Origin: CAZLQF01 sp964561545
Lineage (GTDB): Bacteria; Bacteroidota; Bacteroidia; CAILMK01; CAYYUA01
Assembly: GCA_964561545.1 (NCBI GenBank)
Contig: CAZLQF010000003.1
Coordinates: 62,001-126,000, forward strand
DNA length: 64,000 nucleotides
Reading direction: 5' to 3'
Shown: positions 47,548 to 57,551 of the stretch, piece by piece
How positions within the stretch are numbered: position 1 is the first letter of the stretch
How the letters are laid out: each line of letters begins with the position of its first letter
Notes under the pieces: model-generated
The model's database searches: none
The model's input: the letters and a program-made list of their open reading frames with translations, nothing else
What the model was told of the DNA's origin: nothing
Translations under genes and position numbers: made by a program

Positions 47548-50500
47548 ATGAATCTTTTAAAGAGAGTAGTTATTGGTTTAACGATGTTAATCGTTGCGGG
47601 GTTATTGAATGTATCAACAACCCAAGGCCAATGCACTAATATAGATTTCCAGGCTAATAAAACTAAGTCTTGTGTAAGTCAAATAACATTTAGTGCCACG
47701 GGCATTCCTGATAACAGCACCCTTTATTGGGATTTTGGAGAAGGAGAAATACAACGAAATGATACCTTCATTAAAGAATTTTTCTCAGAAAAAGGCTTTT
47801 ATGATGTTGATCTTCGAGTGGTTTTGCCCAGTGGAAATGAGTGCAACATTCAAAAATCTGATTTTATTCAAATAGGGGTTAATCCCAATGCGGATTTTCA
47901 ATTAAGTGATACATTGCTGTGCAATGGTTCGGGGAGTGTTACTTTTACGGATACTAATAAAGCCATCAACGAAAGAGATTGGGTAATCGGGGGACAGGAT
48001 TACACCGATGCTGATTCTCAAATAACTCACAACTTTTCAAGTACAGGCTATAAAGACGCTTTTTTAATTACCAAAGATTCCTTGGGATGTAACTACTACT
48101 TACAAAAAGATTCTGTAGTTTATATACCACCTCAAGTCGGTGTTGATTTTAGTACCAGTGACGCCACTTCTGGTTGCACTCCGCTGAACAATATTCAAAT
48201 CACCCCCAGCTTGAATCAAGGCGGACAAACTTTAACCCAATACAAATGGTACTTTCCTGGTTCAGATGTTGATTCTGACTCTAGCTCCAGTGATCCTGTA
48301 CCTCCGGCAATATCTTATGGATCCCGAGGTACTTATGATGTTACATTCGAGGTCGAAACTGCCCTGAATTGTACTTATTCAACCACAAAAAGCGGTTTCA
48401 TACAAGCCGGAGATTCAATCGGGGTGGATTTTTCAACCAATACCGACAGTATTTGTTCTGGAGGCTCAGTAACATTAGTCAATGAGTCGGATAGTTCAGA
48501 AGCAAATGCCCCTGGCGGTTTTAATTGGGGCCTTGATGGGGGTACTGTTGTTTCCTCATCAACCGATACGCAAGAGGTCAAATTCAATGCAACCGGTAGC
48601 AAAAATATAAGTTTGAATTATAGCGACAATGGCTGTTCTAATAACAAGACAGCAAATAATTTTATTTTTATAAAAGGTGTAACAGCCGATTTTAATGCCG
48701 ATAGTATCCGAAATTGTCAACCTCCATTGACTACTTATTTCACCGATCAATCAACTTCCAACTCGGCTGGTTCCATTACCAGTTATGAATGGACCTTTTT
48801 TGACAAAACGGGCGATAATGTGCTGGGAACCTCAACCAGTCAAAATGACAGTTTTACTTATGATTCTACAAACGGATTTGGCTCCTATGATGTAAAACTT
48901 AAAGTTACCCATTCCAACGGCTGTTCTGATTCAATAACTAAAACTGAGGTGGCAACCATTGAGGAACCGAGGGTGCAGTTTAATGCTGAACATTCAGCCG
49001 TTTGTCCTCAGGATACCGTTAAATTTTCAAATAACACGGAAGCCTATTCTAAAATTGAAGAAAATGAAAAATTTGATTGGTATGTTTACGATGGAGGGCT
49101 CAACTTAATTGATTCAGCTAAGAATCCAGAAGAGTTTGGTTACCGGGTGCATGATTCATTGGGTAATTATAGTTTCAAACTCATTACCCATGATGGTGTA
49201 GGTTGTAACGACACGCTATTTGATACCAATACAGTTCAAGTAAAAGAACCAGCCATCAATTATACAATTGGTCAAAAACAAGTTTGCAGTGGGGTAAGTG
49301 TTAATTTTACAGCTTCTGATTCCAGCAATCTTCCACTCGACTATACTTTTGATTTCAGCAATAAAGATACCTTATTTTCGAGGAATGGGAGCGATGTTAA
49401 TACTGCCTTCCCAGCCCCTGGAACTTATGACGTAAAATTGACAGGAAAAGCTGATACTTTTTGTACCGATTCCCTTTCAAAAACGGATAGTGTTAAGATT
49501 AATAGTTTAGCAGGTGATTTTTTAATAGATAGTACCAAGGGCTGCAGCCCGTTGACAACCAAAGTGAAGCCATCCAATTTTCAAATCAGCAATACCAACA
49601 ACAATGATTCAATTCAATACACCTGGAGCGGATCTTCCGGAGTCAGTTTTTCAAATAAAACCGGAAAGGTAGATACCTCAAATATAGATTCCATTACTTC
49701 GGATGTTACCGTAACCGGTAACGGTAATTTTACCATCACGCTTGATGCTAATAATTTAGAAGGCTGTTCTCAAACCATCAGTAAAACTAATGCCATTAGT
49801 TTGGGGACCAATGCAAGTTTTAATATGCCTTCCAATGCTTGTTTGAATGATACCGTACAACTGTCCAACCAATCGCCTATAGATGACAACTCTAAATGGC
49901 TTAATGACAACCCTAACCTAGAATTCCTCCCTTTTGATATCGCAACGGATCCTGAAATTTCTTTTTCCGACACTGGCACTTATGAAGTAACCCTTGCTTC
50001 TACTTCTCAATTAGGATGTAAGGACACGATAACAGATAGCATTACGGTCGAAAAAGTTACTGTAGATTTTTCATCTCAGGATACGTTTTATACGTGTGCT
50101 CCTCAAATTGTTAAGTTTCAAGGTACAGCCAATAACGCAACGCAGTTCAGTTGGCATTTTGGGGATAATACTGGAACAGAAAATACGTCATCCCCCTCCA
50201 ATAACCATCTGTATGAACAAAATACTGGCGGTACAGGGCAAGGTGGATTTGATGTTACGCTTATAGGAACTAATAGCAATGGATGTAGTGATACCCTTGT
50301 TAGGGACAATTACATACAGATCATTGGTCCTGCTCCTGAATTTACCATGAATAACAATAAAGGTTGCGAGCCACAAACCGTAACTTTTAATGATAGCAGC
50401 AAGAATGTTGAAACTTTTTATTTCGATTATGGAAGAGGGTTGCCAACTGATTCCAATGAAATCAACCCACGTACTTATCAAACAAAACCTGATGTAGCTT

Positions 50501-52518
50501 ATACTTCTTATAAACCTTCTATGTTCGCTTTTGGCCCATCCGGCTGCCCACCTCGTACGTTTGAACCTGAAGATAGTATCGTTGCTTACAAAAGACCACG
50601 GGCACAATTTAATGCTGACCCCCACAAAGCATGTAATCCTGTAGAGGTCCAGTTTTCCGATTCCACAACTTTCGGTGCTGATTATGAATGGGATTTACAA
50701 CATGATGGCACCTTTGATGATACTGTCAAAAACCCCACCCACACCTATAGTCAACCAGGAGATTATTCTGTATTTATGCGAGTAACCACGCAATTTGGTT
50801 GTCAGGATTCCATGCTACAAACAGATACAATTACTTCCTATCCAGTACCAGAAGCTGATTTTGAAACCGCTGATACTTTCCTTTGCTATGGCGAGGAACT
50901 TAATTTGTCCAACTTAACCACGTCAAATACTTCCATTACTGACTATCAATGGAATTTTGGAGATAATGGAGCTACGGATGACACGTCTGATCAAGAAAAC
51001 CCCGCTCCCTATTCCTATCAAGCCAAAGGTCCGGCTACAGTTTCCCTGGCAATTGAAGATGTTAATGCTTGTAAAGATACCATGGTCAAAACGGATTATG
51101 TATTAGTGGACCGGGAAATTTTACCACCAACTACTGAGTTAAATTATGTGAGTGTGGAAGATAGCAACCGAATTAACTTAAATTGGCAACAAAACCCAAT
51201 TGATGATTTTGTTAAATATTTCATTAACCGTAAAGAGCCTTCAACTACTTTCAGTAGGTATGATTCGGTTCAAAATCAAATAGATACAAGCTATTTAGAC
51301 GTGCTTAGTAATCAATCTGCCAATTCTGGGCCTTTATGTTATACAATGGAAACATCTGATGTATGTCGAAATATATCCAATCCAGGTCAAGAACATTGTT
51401 CAATTCATTTAACGATTTCAAATCCAGCTTCGGCTCAAAACCTACTTGATTGGACGCCCTACGTTGGCTGGACCGATGTAGATCGCTATTCAATATACAG
51501 GAAAACAGAAGACAGTACTTTTTCCTTGTTGACAGAAGTATCGGGCGACTCTACGCAATACCTTGACGAACCGGTTTGTAATGAACGCTATTGTTATTAC
51601 ATCATCGCTCATCATCCCAGCGAGGATTTTACCTCTAAGAGTAACCAAGCTTGCAAAGAACCGCCCTATGAACTACAAGAAGAACCGCTTGACCTGAACT
51701 ATACCACAGTTTTAAATGATTCTTTTACCCAAACCTCTTGGGAGCCTGGTATCCAATCTAATATTGATGAATATATTATAGATCGGTATCAAAAGGAAAA
51801 TGGTTGGCAACAAGAATATGCCACTACTGAATCAACTCAGTTTAGGGATCTACCAGCAATGGTTAATCGCTCATCTTATCAATACCGGGTTACAGTAAAA
51901 GACCAATGTGGCAATGTAAGCGATCCGAGTAATGTTGGATCCTCTATCTATCTTCAAAGCATTAACAAAGAGGATGCGGTCCAGCTCAAATGGACGCCCT
52001 ATGAAAATTGGAAATCCGGTATCCAGAATTACACCATTAAAGCCTTAAAACAAAATGGCCAATTCGAGAAAATTGCTACTGTTTCAAGTGAGGATTCTGC
52101 CTACGTAGATGATGAATTGAAATTTGAAACCGCAGACGGCTATTGTTATAAGGTAGTAGCCAAACAGAAAGGCTTACAAAATGACTCTTCCGTATCTAAT
52201 AGTTCTTGCACCATTATTCCAGCCAGGGTATTTATTCCTACAGGCTTTTCACCCAATGGCAATGGGCTTAACGAAACTTTTGGAGTCGTTGCAAAATCAG
52301 TCCGTAATCAAGCCGATGAAGATGGATTAGAATTTACCTTTAAAATCTTTAATCGCTGGGGACAAATGGTATTTCAAACCAACGATCTGGACGAAGAATG
52401 GGATGGAACGATTGATGGTGAACCCGCCCCAACGGGCACTTATCATTATTTCCTGGAGGCTTATGGAAAAGATGAACAGCAATTTTTTATTGATGGTAAA
52501 GTGAAACTGATTAGGTAG
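47548..52518 (+). CDS. Giant PKD/FN3 protein with gliding-motility-type (T9SS type B) sorting domain
   Basis: This 1656-residue protein has a signal peptide (about 1-27), about 13 degenerate PKD-like domains (about 28-1190), about four FN3-like domains (about 1195-1555) and a C-terminal CHU_C/gliding-motility domain (about 1560-1656; RVFIPTGFSPNGNGLNETF, FNRWGQMVFQT, GTYHYFLEAYG, GKVKLIR). That domain directs T9SS type B export, after which PorU-independent surface attachment is typical. Nearly every PKD unit has a cysteine in its first strand (such as FQLSDTLLC) and one in its last. It probably works in adhesion or biofilm and surface-layer building, on structural grounds. Confidence 0.9.
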   Translation: MNLLKRVVIGLTMLIVAGLLNVSTTQGQCTNIDFQANKTKSCVSQITFSATGIPDNSTLYWDFGEGEIQRNDTFIKEFFSEKGFYDVDLRVVLPSGNECNIQKSDFIQIGVNPNADFQLSDTLLCNGSGSVTFTDTNKAINERDWVIGGQDYTDADSQITHNFSSTGYKDAFLITKDSLGCNYYLQKDSVVYIPPQVGVDFSTSDATSGCTPLNNIQITPSLNQGGQTLTQYKWYFPGSDVDSDSSSSDPVPPAISYGSRGTYDVTFEVETALNCTYSTTKSGFIQAGDSIGVDFSTNTDSICSGGSVTLVNESDSSEANAPGGFNWGLDGGTVVSSSTDTQEVKFNATGSKNISLNYSDNGCSNNKTANNFIFIKGVTADFNADSIRNCQPPLTTYFTDQSTSNSAGSITSYEWTFFDKTGDNVLGTSTSQNDSFTYDSTNGFGSYDVKLKVTHSNGCSDSITKTEVATIEEPRVQFNAEHSAVCPQDTVKFSNNTEAYSKIEENEKFDWYVYDGGLNLIDSAKNPEEFGYRVHDSLGNYSFKLITHDGVGCNDTLFDTNTVQVKEPAINYTIGQKQVCSGVSVNFTASDSSNLPLDYTFDFSNKDTLFSRNGSDVNTAFPAPGTYDVKLTGKADTFCTDSLSKTDSVKINSLAGDFLIDSTKGCSPLTTKVKPSNFQISNTNNNDSIQYTWSGSSGVSFSNKTGKVDTSNIDSITSDVTVTGNGNFTITLDANNLEGCSQTISKTNAISLGTNASFNMPSNACLNDTVQLSNQSPIDDNSKWLNDNPNLEFLPFDIATDPEISFSDTGTYEVTLASTSQLGCKDTITDSITVEKVTVDFSSQDTFYTCAPQIVKFQGTANNATQFSWHFGDNTGTENTSSPSNNHLYEQNTGGTGQGGFDVTLIGTNSNGCSDTLVRDNYIQIIGPAPEFTMNNNKGCEPQTVTFNDSSKNVETFYFDYGRGLPTDSNEINPRTYQTKPDVAYTSYKPSMFAFGPSGCPPRTFEPEDSIVAYKRPRAQFNADPHKACNPVEVQFSDSTTFGADYEWDLQHDGTFDDTVKNPTHTYSQPGDYSVFMRVTTQFGCQDSMLQTDTITSYPVPEADFETADTFLCYGEELNLSNLTTSNTSITDYQWNFGDNGATDDTSDQENPAPYSYQAKGPATVSLAIEDVNACKDTMVKTDYVLVDREILPPTTELNYVSVEDSNRINLNWQQNPIDDFVKYFINRKEPSTTFSRYDSVQNQIDTSYLDVLSNQSANSGPLCYTMETSDVCRNISNPGQEHCSIHLTISNPASAQNLLDWTPYVGWTDVDRYSIYRKTEDSTFSLLTEVSGDSTQYLDEPVCNERYCYYIIAHHPSEDFTSKSNQACKEPPYELQEEPLDLNYTTVLNDSFTQTSWEPGIQSNIDEYIIDRYQKENGWQQEYATTESTQFRDLPAMVNRSSYQYRVTVKDQCGNVSDPSNVGSSIYLQSINKEDAVQLKWTPYENWKSGIQNYTIKALKQNGQFEKIATVSSEDSAYVDDELKFETADGYCYKVVAKQKGLQNDSSVSNSSCTIIPARVFIPTGFSPNGNGLNETFGVVAKSVRNQADEDGLEFTFKIFNRWGQMVFQTNDLDEEWDGTIDGEPAPTGTYHYFLEAYGKDEQQFFIDGKVKLIR

Positions 52519-52551
52519 GCTTCAAATCTAAAGAACTTGATCATTTGAAGC
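52519..52551 (+). terminator. Hairpin directly after the PKD protein stop codon
   Basis: GCTTCAAAT at 52519-52527 pairs with ATTTGAAGC at 52543-52551, a 9-base stem starting at the first base after the stop codon. The following T tract is weak (TGTTT), so it is a terminator candidate or an mRNA 3' end protector rather than a certain terminator. Confidence 0.5.
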
Positions 52552-52633
52552 TGTTTAACACTTGATTGTCTGGTAAATTGGCTTAAATGTTAGCTTCAGT
52601 TTGAGTTCTTAGCCAAAATTGGTCAGGGATGTA

Positions 52634-53770
52634 TTATTGGCTATTAATTATAGTTTGCCCAATATTGAAGGTTCCGAACTTTAATTGATCGTATGTATTA
52701 ACTAAGGCAATTTGGAGGTTCATGGGTTCACTAAGGATGGGAAAAGCAGCCTTTAATCCCAATTCTCTAATTAGTTTTGGATCAACCTCAATGATGCCTC
52801 CCAAAGCAATTACCGGCTTATCATATTTTTGGGCTAATTGACTAACGCCATTAATTACTTTGCCATATAGGCTCTGCCGGTCAATCTTGCCTTCCCCGGT
52901 AATGACGTAGTCGGATTCCATAACTTGAGTTTCAAACTTGGTTTGTTCCATGACCAGGTCAATGCCTTTTTCCAGTGTTCCATTTAAAAAAGCGGCAGCT
53001 CCGGCTCCCAGTCCACCGGCAGCGCCAGCCCCTTGTAAATCTTTTACATCTTTTCCTAAAGCACTTTTGATTTGTTGGGCAAGGTTTCCCATACCTTTTT
53101 CCAGCGCTTCAACGTGCTGCGGGGTAGCTCCTTTTTGCGGGGCAAATATATGGGCAGCGCCTTTTGGCCCGGTTAACGGATTGACTACATCGCAAGCTAC
53201 GCGAATTGTTACTCCGGAAAGATCTACTTTTAGATGCCGGTCATCAATGGTGGCAATTTTGCTCAAGTTTGCTCCTTTTCCTTCCTGTTCATTTCCTTGC
53301 TCGTCCATAAACTGATAACCCAGTGCTTGCGCCATTCCCATCCCACCATCACAAGTAGCACTGCCGCCTAAGCCCAAAATGATCTCATTCACTTGTTGAT
53401 TTTGGATGGCATTAAGGATCAATTCGCCAGTTCCATAAGTAGAAGTATAATAACAATTTCGGTCCTCCGGTTTTAGCAATTGCAAGCCTGAGGCTTGTGC
53501 CATTTCAATGAAAGCTGTTTTGCCGTCTGCGGAAATGCCATATTCTGCCTCGATCAATCTGTTAAGGGGATCATGTGCTTGAATTTTGATGGAATGGCCT
53601 TTGGCATGAAAGGTTAGGATAGAAGCCAGGCCTTCGCCACCATCCGACAACGGGAAAAGGACTGTGTCTGTATTAGGGTTGGCTTCCAAAATGCCTTCCT
53701 GAATGGCTTGGCAAACGGTGATGGCATCTAAAGCATCTTTGAATTTATCTGGTGCTATTAGGATCTTCAT
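52634..53770 (-). CDS. Glycerate kinase (GarK/GlxK family)
   Basis: This 378-residue protein is a type 2 glycerate kinase: MKILIAPDKFKDAL at the start, LSDGGEGLASIL, the ATP-binding LGLGGSATCDGGMGMAQALG, a central DLQGAGAAGGLGAGAAAFL and GEGKIDRQSLYGK. It phosphorylates D-glycerate, usually at the 2-position in this family, feeding lower glycolysis. It shares the strand with the D-2-hydroxyacid dehydrogenase gene 508 bases upstream, which could make its substrate. The plus-strand PKD gene ends 115 bases away in convergent orientation. Confidence 0.93.
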   Translation of the reverse strand: MKILIAPDKFKDALDAITVCQAIQEGILEANPNTDTVLFPLSDGGEGLASILTFHAKGHSIKIQAHDPLNRLIEAEYGISADGKTAFIEMAQASGLQLLKPEDRNCYYTSTYGTGELILNAIQNQQVNEIILGLGGSATCDGGMGMAQALGYQFMDEQGNEQEGKGANLSKIATIDDRHLKVDLSGVTIRVACDVVNPLTGPKGAAHIFAPQKGATPQHVEALEKGMGNLAQQIKSALGKDVKDLQGAGAAGGLGAGAAAFLNGTLEKGIDLVMEQTKFETQVMESDYVITGEGKIDRQSLYGKVINGVSQLAQKYDKPVIALGGIIEVDPKLIRELGLKAAFPILSEPMNLQIALVNTYDQLKFGTFNIGQTIINSQ

Positions 53771-54278
53771 GGGTGAAATGTTGAAATTAAAGTTTTAAAA
53801 ATTTTAATTCATACAATTTTTGCGAAATAAGGTATATGTTACCCTTGGCTTAAGCCAGGGGGTTTGAGTTAGTAAACATGGGGCTTTAGCCTTTAATACG
53901 GATTGCCTTAAGTGCTAAAGCCCAATACATTTGCTCTTTTAAACCAAACCTGAACTTAGGGCAAGCAATAATTCTTTTATAAAACTGTTAATTTTAAGTA
54001 GCCATTTTAGCGGAAGCAAATTTTAAATGGTTTAAAAGATGAACCTTAGTTTTAAAATTCACTTATGATCCCCCTCTCCCGGCTGGAAAGAGGAGCGTAT
54101 TCTTCTTTTACTGGAAGAAGGTTTAGGTTCAGGGCCATGAACTCAATAATTGCTCAAGTTTCTTAAGAACTTTCCTTTATCGTATTTGCTTTAAGTCGGC
54201 TTTGCATGAAGCTTAACTTCCTGTCAAAAAAAAAAATAGAAGATTTTGTATTTACGGGATTTCTAAAATTGCAAGGTC
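53771..54278. other. Intergenic region with palindromic repeats
   Basis: No gene is seen in these 508 bases. A near-perfect palindrome centred on TTAA is at 53842-53860 and a 10-base inverted repeat with a 23-base gap at 53881-53923. A second short inverted arrangement, CCTCTCCC with AGAGGA, lies near 54067-54095. The dense palindromes look like a scattered repeat family. Confidence 0.45.
53842..53923. repeat. Paired REP-like palindromes
   Basis: The first palindrome (53842-53860) reads almost the same on both strands with a core TGGCTTAAGCCA. The second arm pair is GGGCTTTAGC (53881-53890) and GCTAAAGCCC (53914-53923), perfectly complementary. Both share a GGCTTxA core. This form, two close palindromes in intergenic space, resembles the REP elements spread by RAYT transposases in Bacteroidota. 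No RAYT gene lies in the window. Confidence 0.5.
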
Positions 54279-55229
54279 TCAAAGATTCACAACATTTTTG
54301 GAACTACCCTCCATAAACCCATGAATGTTATCTACCACAATATCCATCAAGCGCTGTCGGGATTCTATAGTGGCCCAGGCATTGTGAGGGGTAATAATGC
54401 AGTTTTTGGCTTCAAACATGGGATTGGCTTCTTGTGGAGGTTCTTTTGACAACACATCCAATCCAGCTCCAGCAATCCACTCATGGTTCAGGGCCTGCTT
54501 AAGGGCTTCTTCATTGATCAAGCCTCCTCTTGCCGTATTGAGCAAAAAAGCTGATGACTTCATGGTTTGCAACAATTCACGGTTGACAAATTGCTCGTTA
54601 TCATTGGTCAAAGGGCAATGGAGCGATACTACATCACTGCTCTCAAAAAGCTCCGGAATTTGAACAAATTCCACGCCTTCTTTGGCATCCCTTTCCGGAT
54701 GTTTATGGTGGGCCTTGACTTTCATACCCAATCCCATGGCGAGGTCTGCTACAGCCTGTCCAATCCTGCCGAGGCCAACGATTCCCATTGTTTTATCAGC
54801 CAACTCGGTTAAAGGAAATTTAGCAAGGCTAAAGTCTTGACGCCAAGCCCCCTTGCGAACAACTTCATCGTGATCAGCAATACGGTTGGTTAATTCGAGT
54901 AATAAACCCAATGTATGCTGCGCTACGGAATGCGTAGCATAACCGGAAGAATTGGTTACAGGAATATTCCGGGCTTTGGCAGCATCTACATCTACAATAT
55001 CAAAACCAGTAGCCAAAACGCCAATGTATTGTAAATCAGGTAACCCATGGATGGTTGAAGCATCCAAAGGGGTTTTGTTCGTTAAAAGGATTGAAGCACC
55101 CTGACCTCTATCCATGACCTTTGAGCTGGGCGTGCGGTCATAAATTTCTACTTCACCCAGCTTTTTTAGGGGTTTCCAGCTTAAGTCGCCTGGATTTAGC
55201 GTATAACCGTCTAAAACCACGATTTTCAT
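54279..55229 (-). CDS. D-2-hydroxyacid dehydrogenase (glycerate dehydrogenase-like)
   Basis: This 316-residue enzyme has the NAD motif GLGRIG (152-157), the catalytic arginine in NTARGGLINEEAL, glutamate in DVLSKEPPQ and histidine in IITPHNAWAT. The N terminus, MKIVVLDGYTLNPGDLSWKPL, is typical of glycerate dehydrogenase/hydroxypyruvate reductase (HprA) proteins, reducing hydroxypyruvate to D-glycerate with NADH. The glycerate kinase gene follows on the same strand, so hydroxypyruvate could be passed to glycolysis. Another 2-oxoacid substrate is possible. Confidence 0.92.
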   Translation of the reverse strand: MKIVVLDGYTLNPGDLSWKPLKKLGEVEIYDRTPSSKVMDRGQGASILLTNKTPLDASTIHGLPDLQYIGVLATGFDIVDVDAAKARNIPVTNSSGYATHSVAQHTLGLLLELTNRIADHDEVVRKGAWRQDFSLAKFPLTELADKTMGIVGLGRIGQAVADLAMGLGMKVKAHHKHPERDAKEGVEFVQIPELFESSDVVSLHCPLTNDNEQFVNRELLQTMKSSAFLLNTARGGLINEEALKQALNHEWIAGAGLDVLSKEPPQEANPMFEAKNCIITPHNAWATIESRQRLMDIVVDNIHGFMEGSSKNVVNL

Positions 55230-55389
55230 ATTGCATCTTTTAATGCAAGCAAATTTAACTAAGAATTCGAGGAAGTATTGTCATGAGGGGGGCTCTTTCT
55301 TCTAAGTAATTGCTAATTTTTAACTTCAAGTTTACTTTTATGGTTGAATTTTTTAGTAAAATTGTCTTTTATTCAATGGACTCAGTGTT

Positions 55390-56082
55390 ATGAATATCAA
55401 GTTTATAGGTACAGGTGGTGCGTTTGATTATGAATATGGCAATTCATCAGCCATTCTTGATTTTAAAGGCCATACCTATTTGATAGATTGTGGCCAGGAT
55501 ATCTACCCAAGGTTACGGTCCAAAGATTTCATAGATCCGATTGATCATGTTTTGATCACGCATTTTCATGCAGATCATGTAGGCAGCTTGTCAACCTTTA
55601 TACTTCATCATCACTTCTTTAGTAAGGGCAAACAACTTAAGTTGCTATATCCAGACGCAGACTTTAAGGATCAGCTTTATGAATACTTGAAATTTTCACT
55701 TCAAACCCCAGAGAAATTCATCGTTTTCATTCCTGTTAAAAATCACCAGGGCGTTAATTTTGTCGATACTTTCGGGCTTCATGTGCCAGGAATGCAAACT
55801 TATGCGTATTACTTCCAAGATGATGAGGAAGCACTTGTTTACTCTGGTGATTTAGGAGATTGTGATTACTTGTTCGACAATTTACCAGAGTTTGATAAAC
55901 CTAAGAAGCGCGTATTTCACGACATCAATTTTGATCCCCCGGTCGGCCCCCACACTTTTTATGAGGACCTCATCCCTTACCAAGAGGATTTCGAGATTTA
56001 TGGATATCATTGTGATCCTTCTGAAAATGTAAAAGAAAATCCAGTTCCCCTGGTGTATGACCACCCTGAGCTGCAATTATAA
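55390..56082 (+). CDS. MBL-fold metallo-hydrolase (ribonuclease Z-like)
   Basis: This 230-residue protein has the metallo-beta-lactamase fold with HFHADH (H58, H60, D62, H63) and later SGDLGD for the bridging aspartate. IKFIGTGGAFDYEYGNSSAIL at the start is characteristic of the RNase Z/ElaC-like branch. It is shorter than tRNA 3'-endonuclease proteins (about 300 residues) and lacks their exosite arm, so tRNA processing is not assured. The substrate is unknown. It is transcribed with the wind of purM but separated by 157 bases. Confidence 0.88.
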   Translation: MNIKFIGTGGAFDYEYGNSSAILDFKGHTYLIDCGQDIYPRLRSKDFIDPIDHVLITHFHADHVGSLSTFILHHHFFSKGKQLKLLYPDADFKDQLYEYLKFSLQTPEKFIVFIPVKNHQGVNFVDTFGLHVPGMQTYAYYFQDDEEALVYSGDLGDCDYLFDNLPEFDKPKKRVFHDINFDPPVGPHTFYEDLIPYQEDFEIYGYHCDPSENVKENPVPLVYDHPELQL

Positions 56083-56239
56083 CGCGTTTTTTTCTGATGT
56101 TATTTAAGCACAACCAATGAAATTTCAATCCTTTCAAGGTAATAACTCGGAGTTGAACATTTCCCTAATTTTGGGCGCATAAATGTGACCTTAATTTGAT
56201 TTCTTCTGTAAAGGAATTAAGGGCTTAAAAATTATTTCA

Positions 56240-57403
56240 ATGACATCATCGAAATACGATAAACGCGGTGTTTCTGCATCAAAAACCGAGGTGCATGGTG
56301 CCATTAAAAATCTTGACAAAGGGTTATTTCCCAATGCATTTTGTAAAATACTGCCCGATGTTTTGAGCAATGATCCAAAATATTGCAGCATCATGCATGC
56401 TGATACAGCAGGCACTAAGACCTCCCTGGCTTATTTATATTGGCAGGAAACAGGAGATGATGCTATATGGAAAGGCATTATGCAGGACGCCATTGTTATG
56501 AATCTGGATGATCTCGCTTGCGTTGGGGCTATGGATGATGTTATTTTATCCAACACGATCGGACGCAACAAATCACTAATACCCGGAGCGGTTTTAGAAG
56601 CACTAATTGAAGGGGGGCTTCAATTCATTGATAAAATGCGGGATCAAGGGGTTCATATTTACCATTCAGGAGGAGAAACTGCTGATGTAGGTGATGTGGT
56701 TCGCACCATAGATGTCGGTTTTACTGCATATACCCGCTTAGCTCGAAATCAAGTAATTGAAAACAATATTAAGGCCGGAGACGTGATTGTAGGTTTGGCA
56801 TCGGATGGACAAGCCGTTTATGAAGATGCTTATAACAGTGGCATTGGTAGCAATGGGCTTACTTTTGCACGCCATGAAGTATTAGCGCATAGCTACGCAG
56901 CGAATTACCCAGAAAGCTATGATCCTCATCTGGATCAGGAGGTCGTTTACAACGGGAAATATAAATTAACCGATAAAACAACCTCAGGCTCATCGGTAGG
57001 TGCGTTGTTGCTGGCACCAACCCGAACTTATTTACCCGTTTTAAAGCAGATTTTTGAAACCTTACATGAGCAAATACATGGCATTATTCATTGCACAGGT
57101 GGCGGACAAACCAAAATATTGAATTTTGTTAAGGATCTTCATGTAATCAAAAACAACCTTTTTAAGCCTCCTGAGGTATTTAACCTAATCCAGAGCGTAT
57201 CAAATACTGACTTGAAGGAAATGTACCAGGTATTCAACATGGGCCACCGAATTGAGCTTTATGTACCTGAAAGTAAAGCTACAGAAGTGATCAATATTGC
57301 AAGGGAACAAGGGGTAGATGCCAAAATTATTGGTCATTGTGAAGCTTTTAGGGATGGCAAAAAACTAACCTTAGATACAGAAGTTGGGAAATTTACTTTT
57401 TAA
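56240..57403 (+). CDS. purM: Phosphoribosylformylglycinamidine cyclo-ligase (AIR synthase)
   Basis: This 387-residue enzyme closes the imidazole ring in purine synthesis using ATP. The AIRS fold is identified by SKYDKRGVSASKTEVHGAI, HADTAGTKTSLAYLYW, MNLDDLACVGAMDD, YHSGGETADVGDVV, GLASDGQAVYEDAYNSGIGSN, HCTGGGQTK and FNMGHRIELY. It is about 40 residues longer than the E. coli enzyme, normal for Bacteroidota. A -7-like TAATTTTG lies at 56166-56173 upstream. A stem-loop straddles the stop codon (57383-57413). Confidence 0.95.
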   Translation: MTSSKYDKRGVSASKTEVHGAIKNLDKGLFPNAFCKILPDVLSNDPKYCSIMHADTAGTKTSLAYLYWQETGDDAIWKGIMQDAIVMNLDDLACVGAMDDVILSNTIGRNKSLIPGAVLEALIEGGLQFIDKMRDQGVHIYHSGGETADVGDVVRTIDVGFTAYTRLARNQVIENNIKAGDVIVGLASDGQAVYEDAYNSGIGSNGLTFARHEVLAHSYAANYPESYDPHLDQEVVYNGKYKLTDKTTSGSSVGALLLAPTRTYLPVLKQIFETLHEQIHGIIHCTGGGQTKILNFVKDLHVIKNNLFKPPEVFNLIQSVSNTDLKEMYQVFNMGHRIELYVPESKATEVINIAREQGVDAKIIGHCEAFRDGKKLTLDTEVGKFTF

Positions 57404-57413
57404 CTTTCCCAAC
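57383..57413 (+). terminator. Stem-loop straddling the purM stop codon
   Basis: GTTGGGAAA at 57383-57391 pairs with TTTCCCAAC at 57405-57413, a 9-base stem whose loop contains the purM stop codon. It is followed by AATTTTGGG, a short T run. It is a likely terminator of purM although the T tract is weak. Confidence 0.55.
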
Positions 57414-57551
57414 AATTTTGGGTTATTACTACTGCAGGTGCCTAAAATTTGATTTAGGGCGAAGTTGCCTCAGGCTCAAGAATACCCAGCTATATATTCT
57501 AAATAAGGAAAGGATTTTATCTGACTGGACATTCAAGGATATATAACCAGG

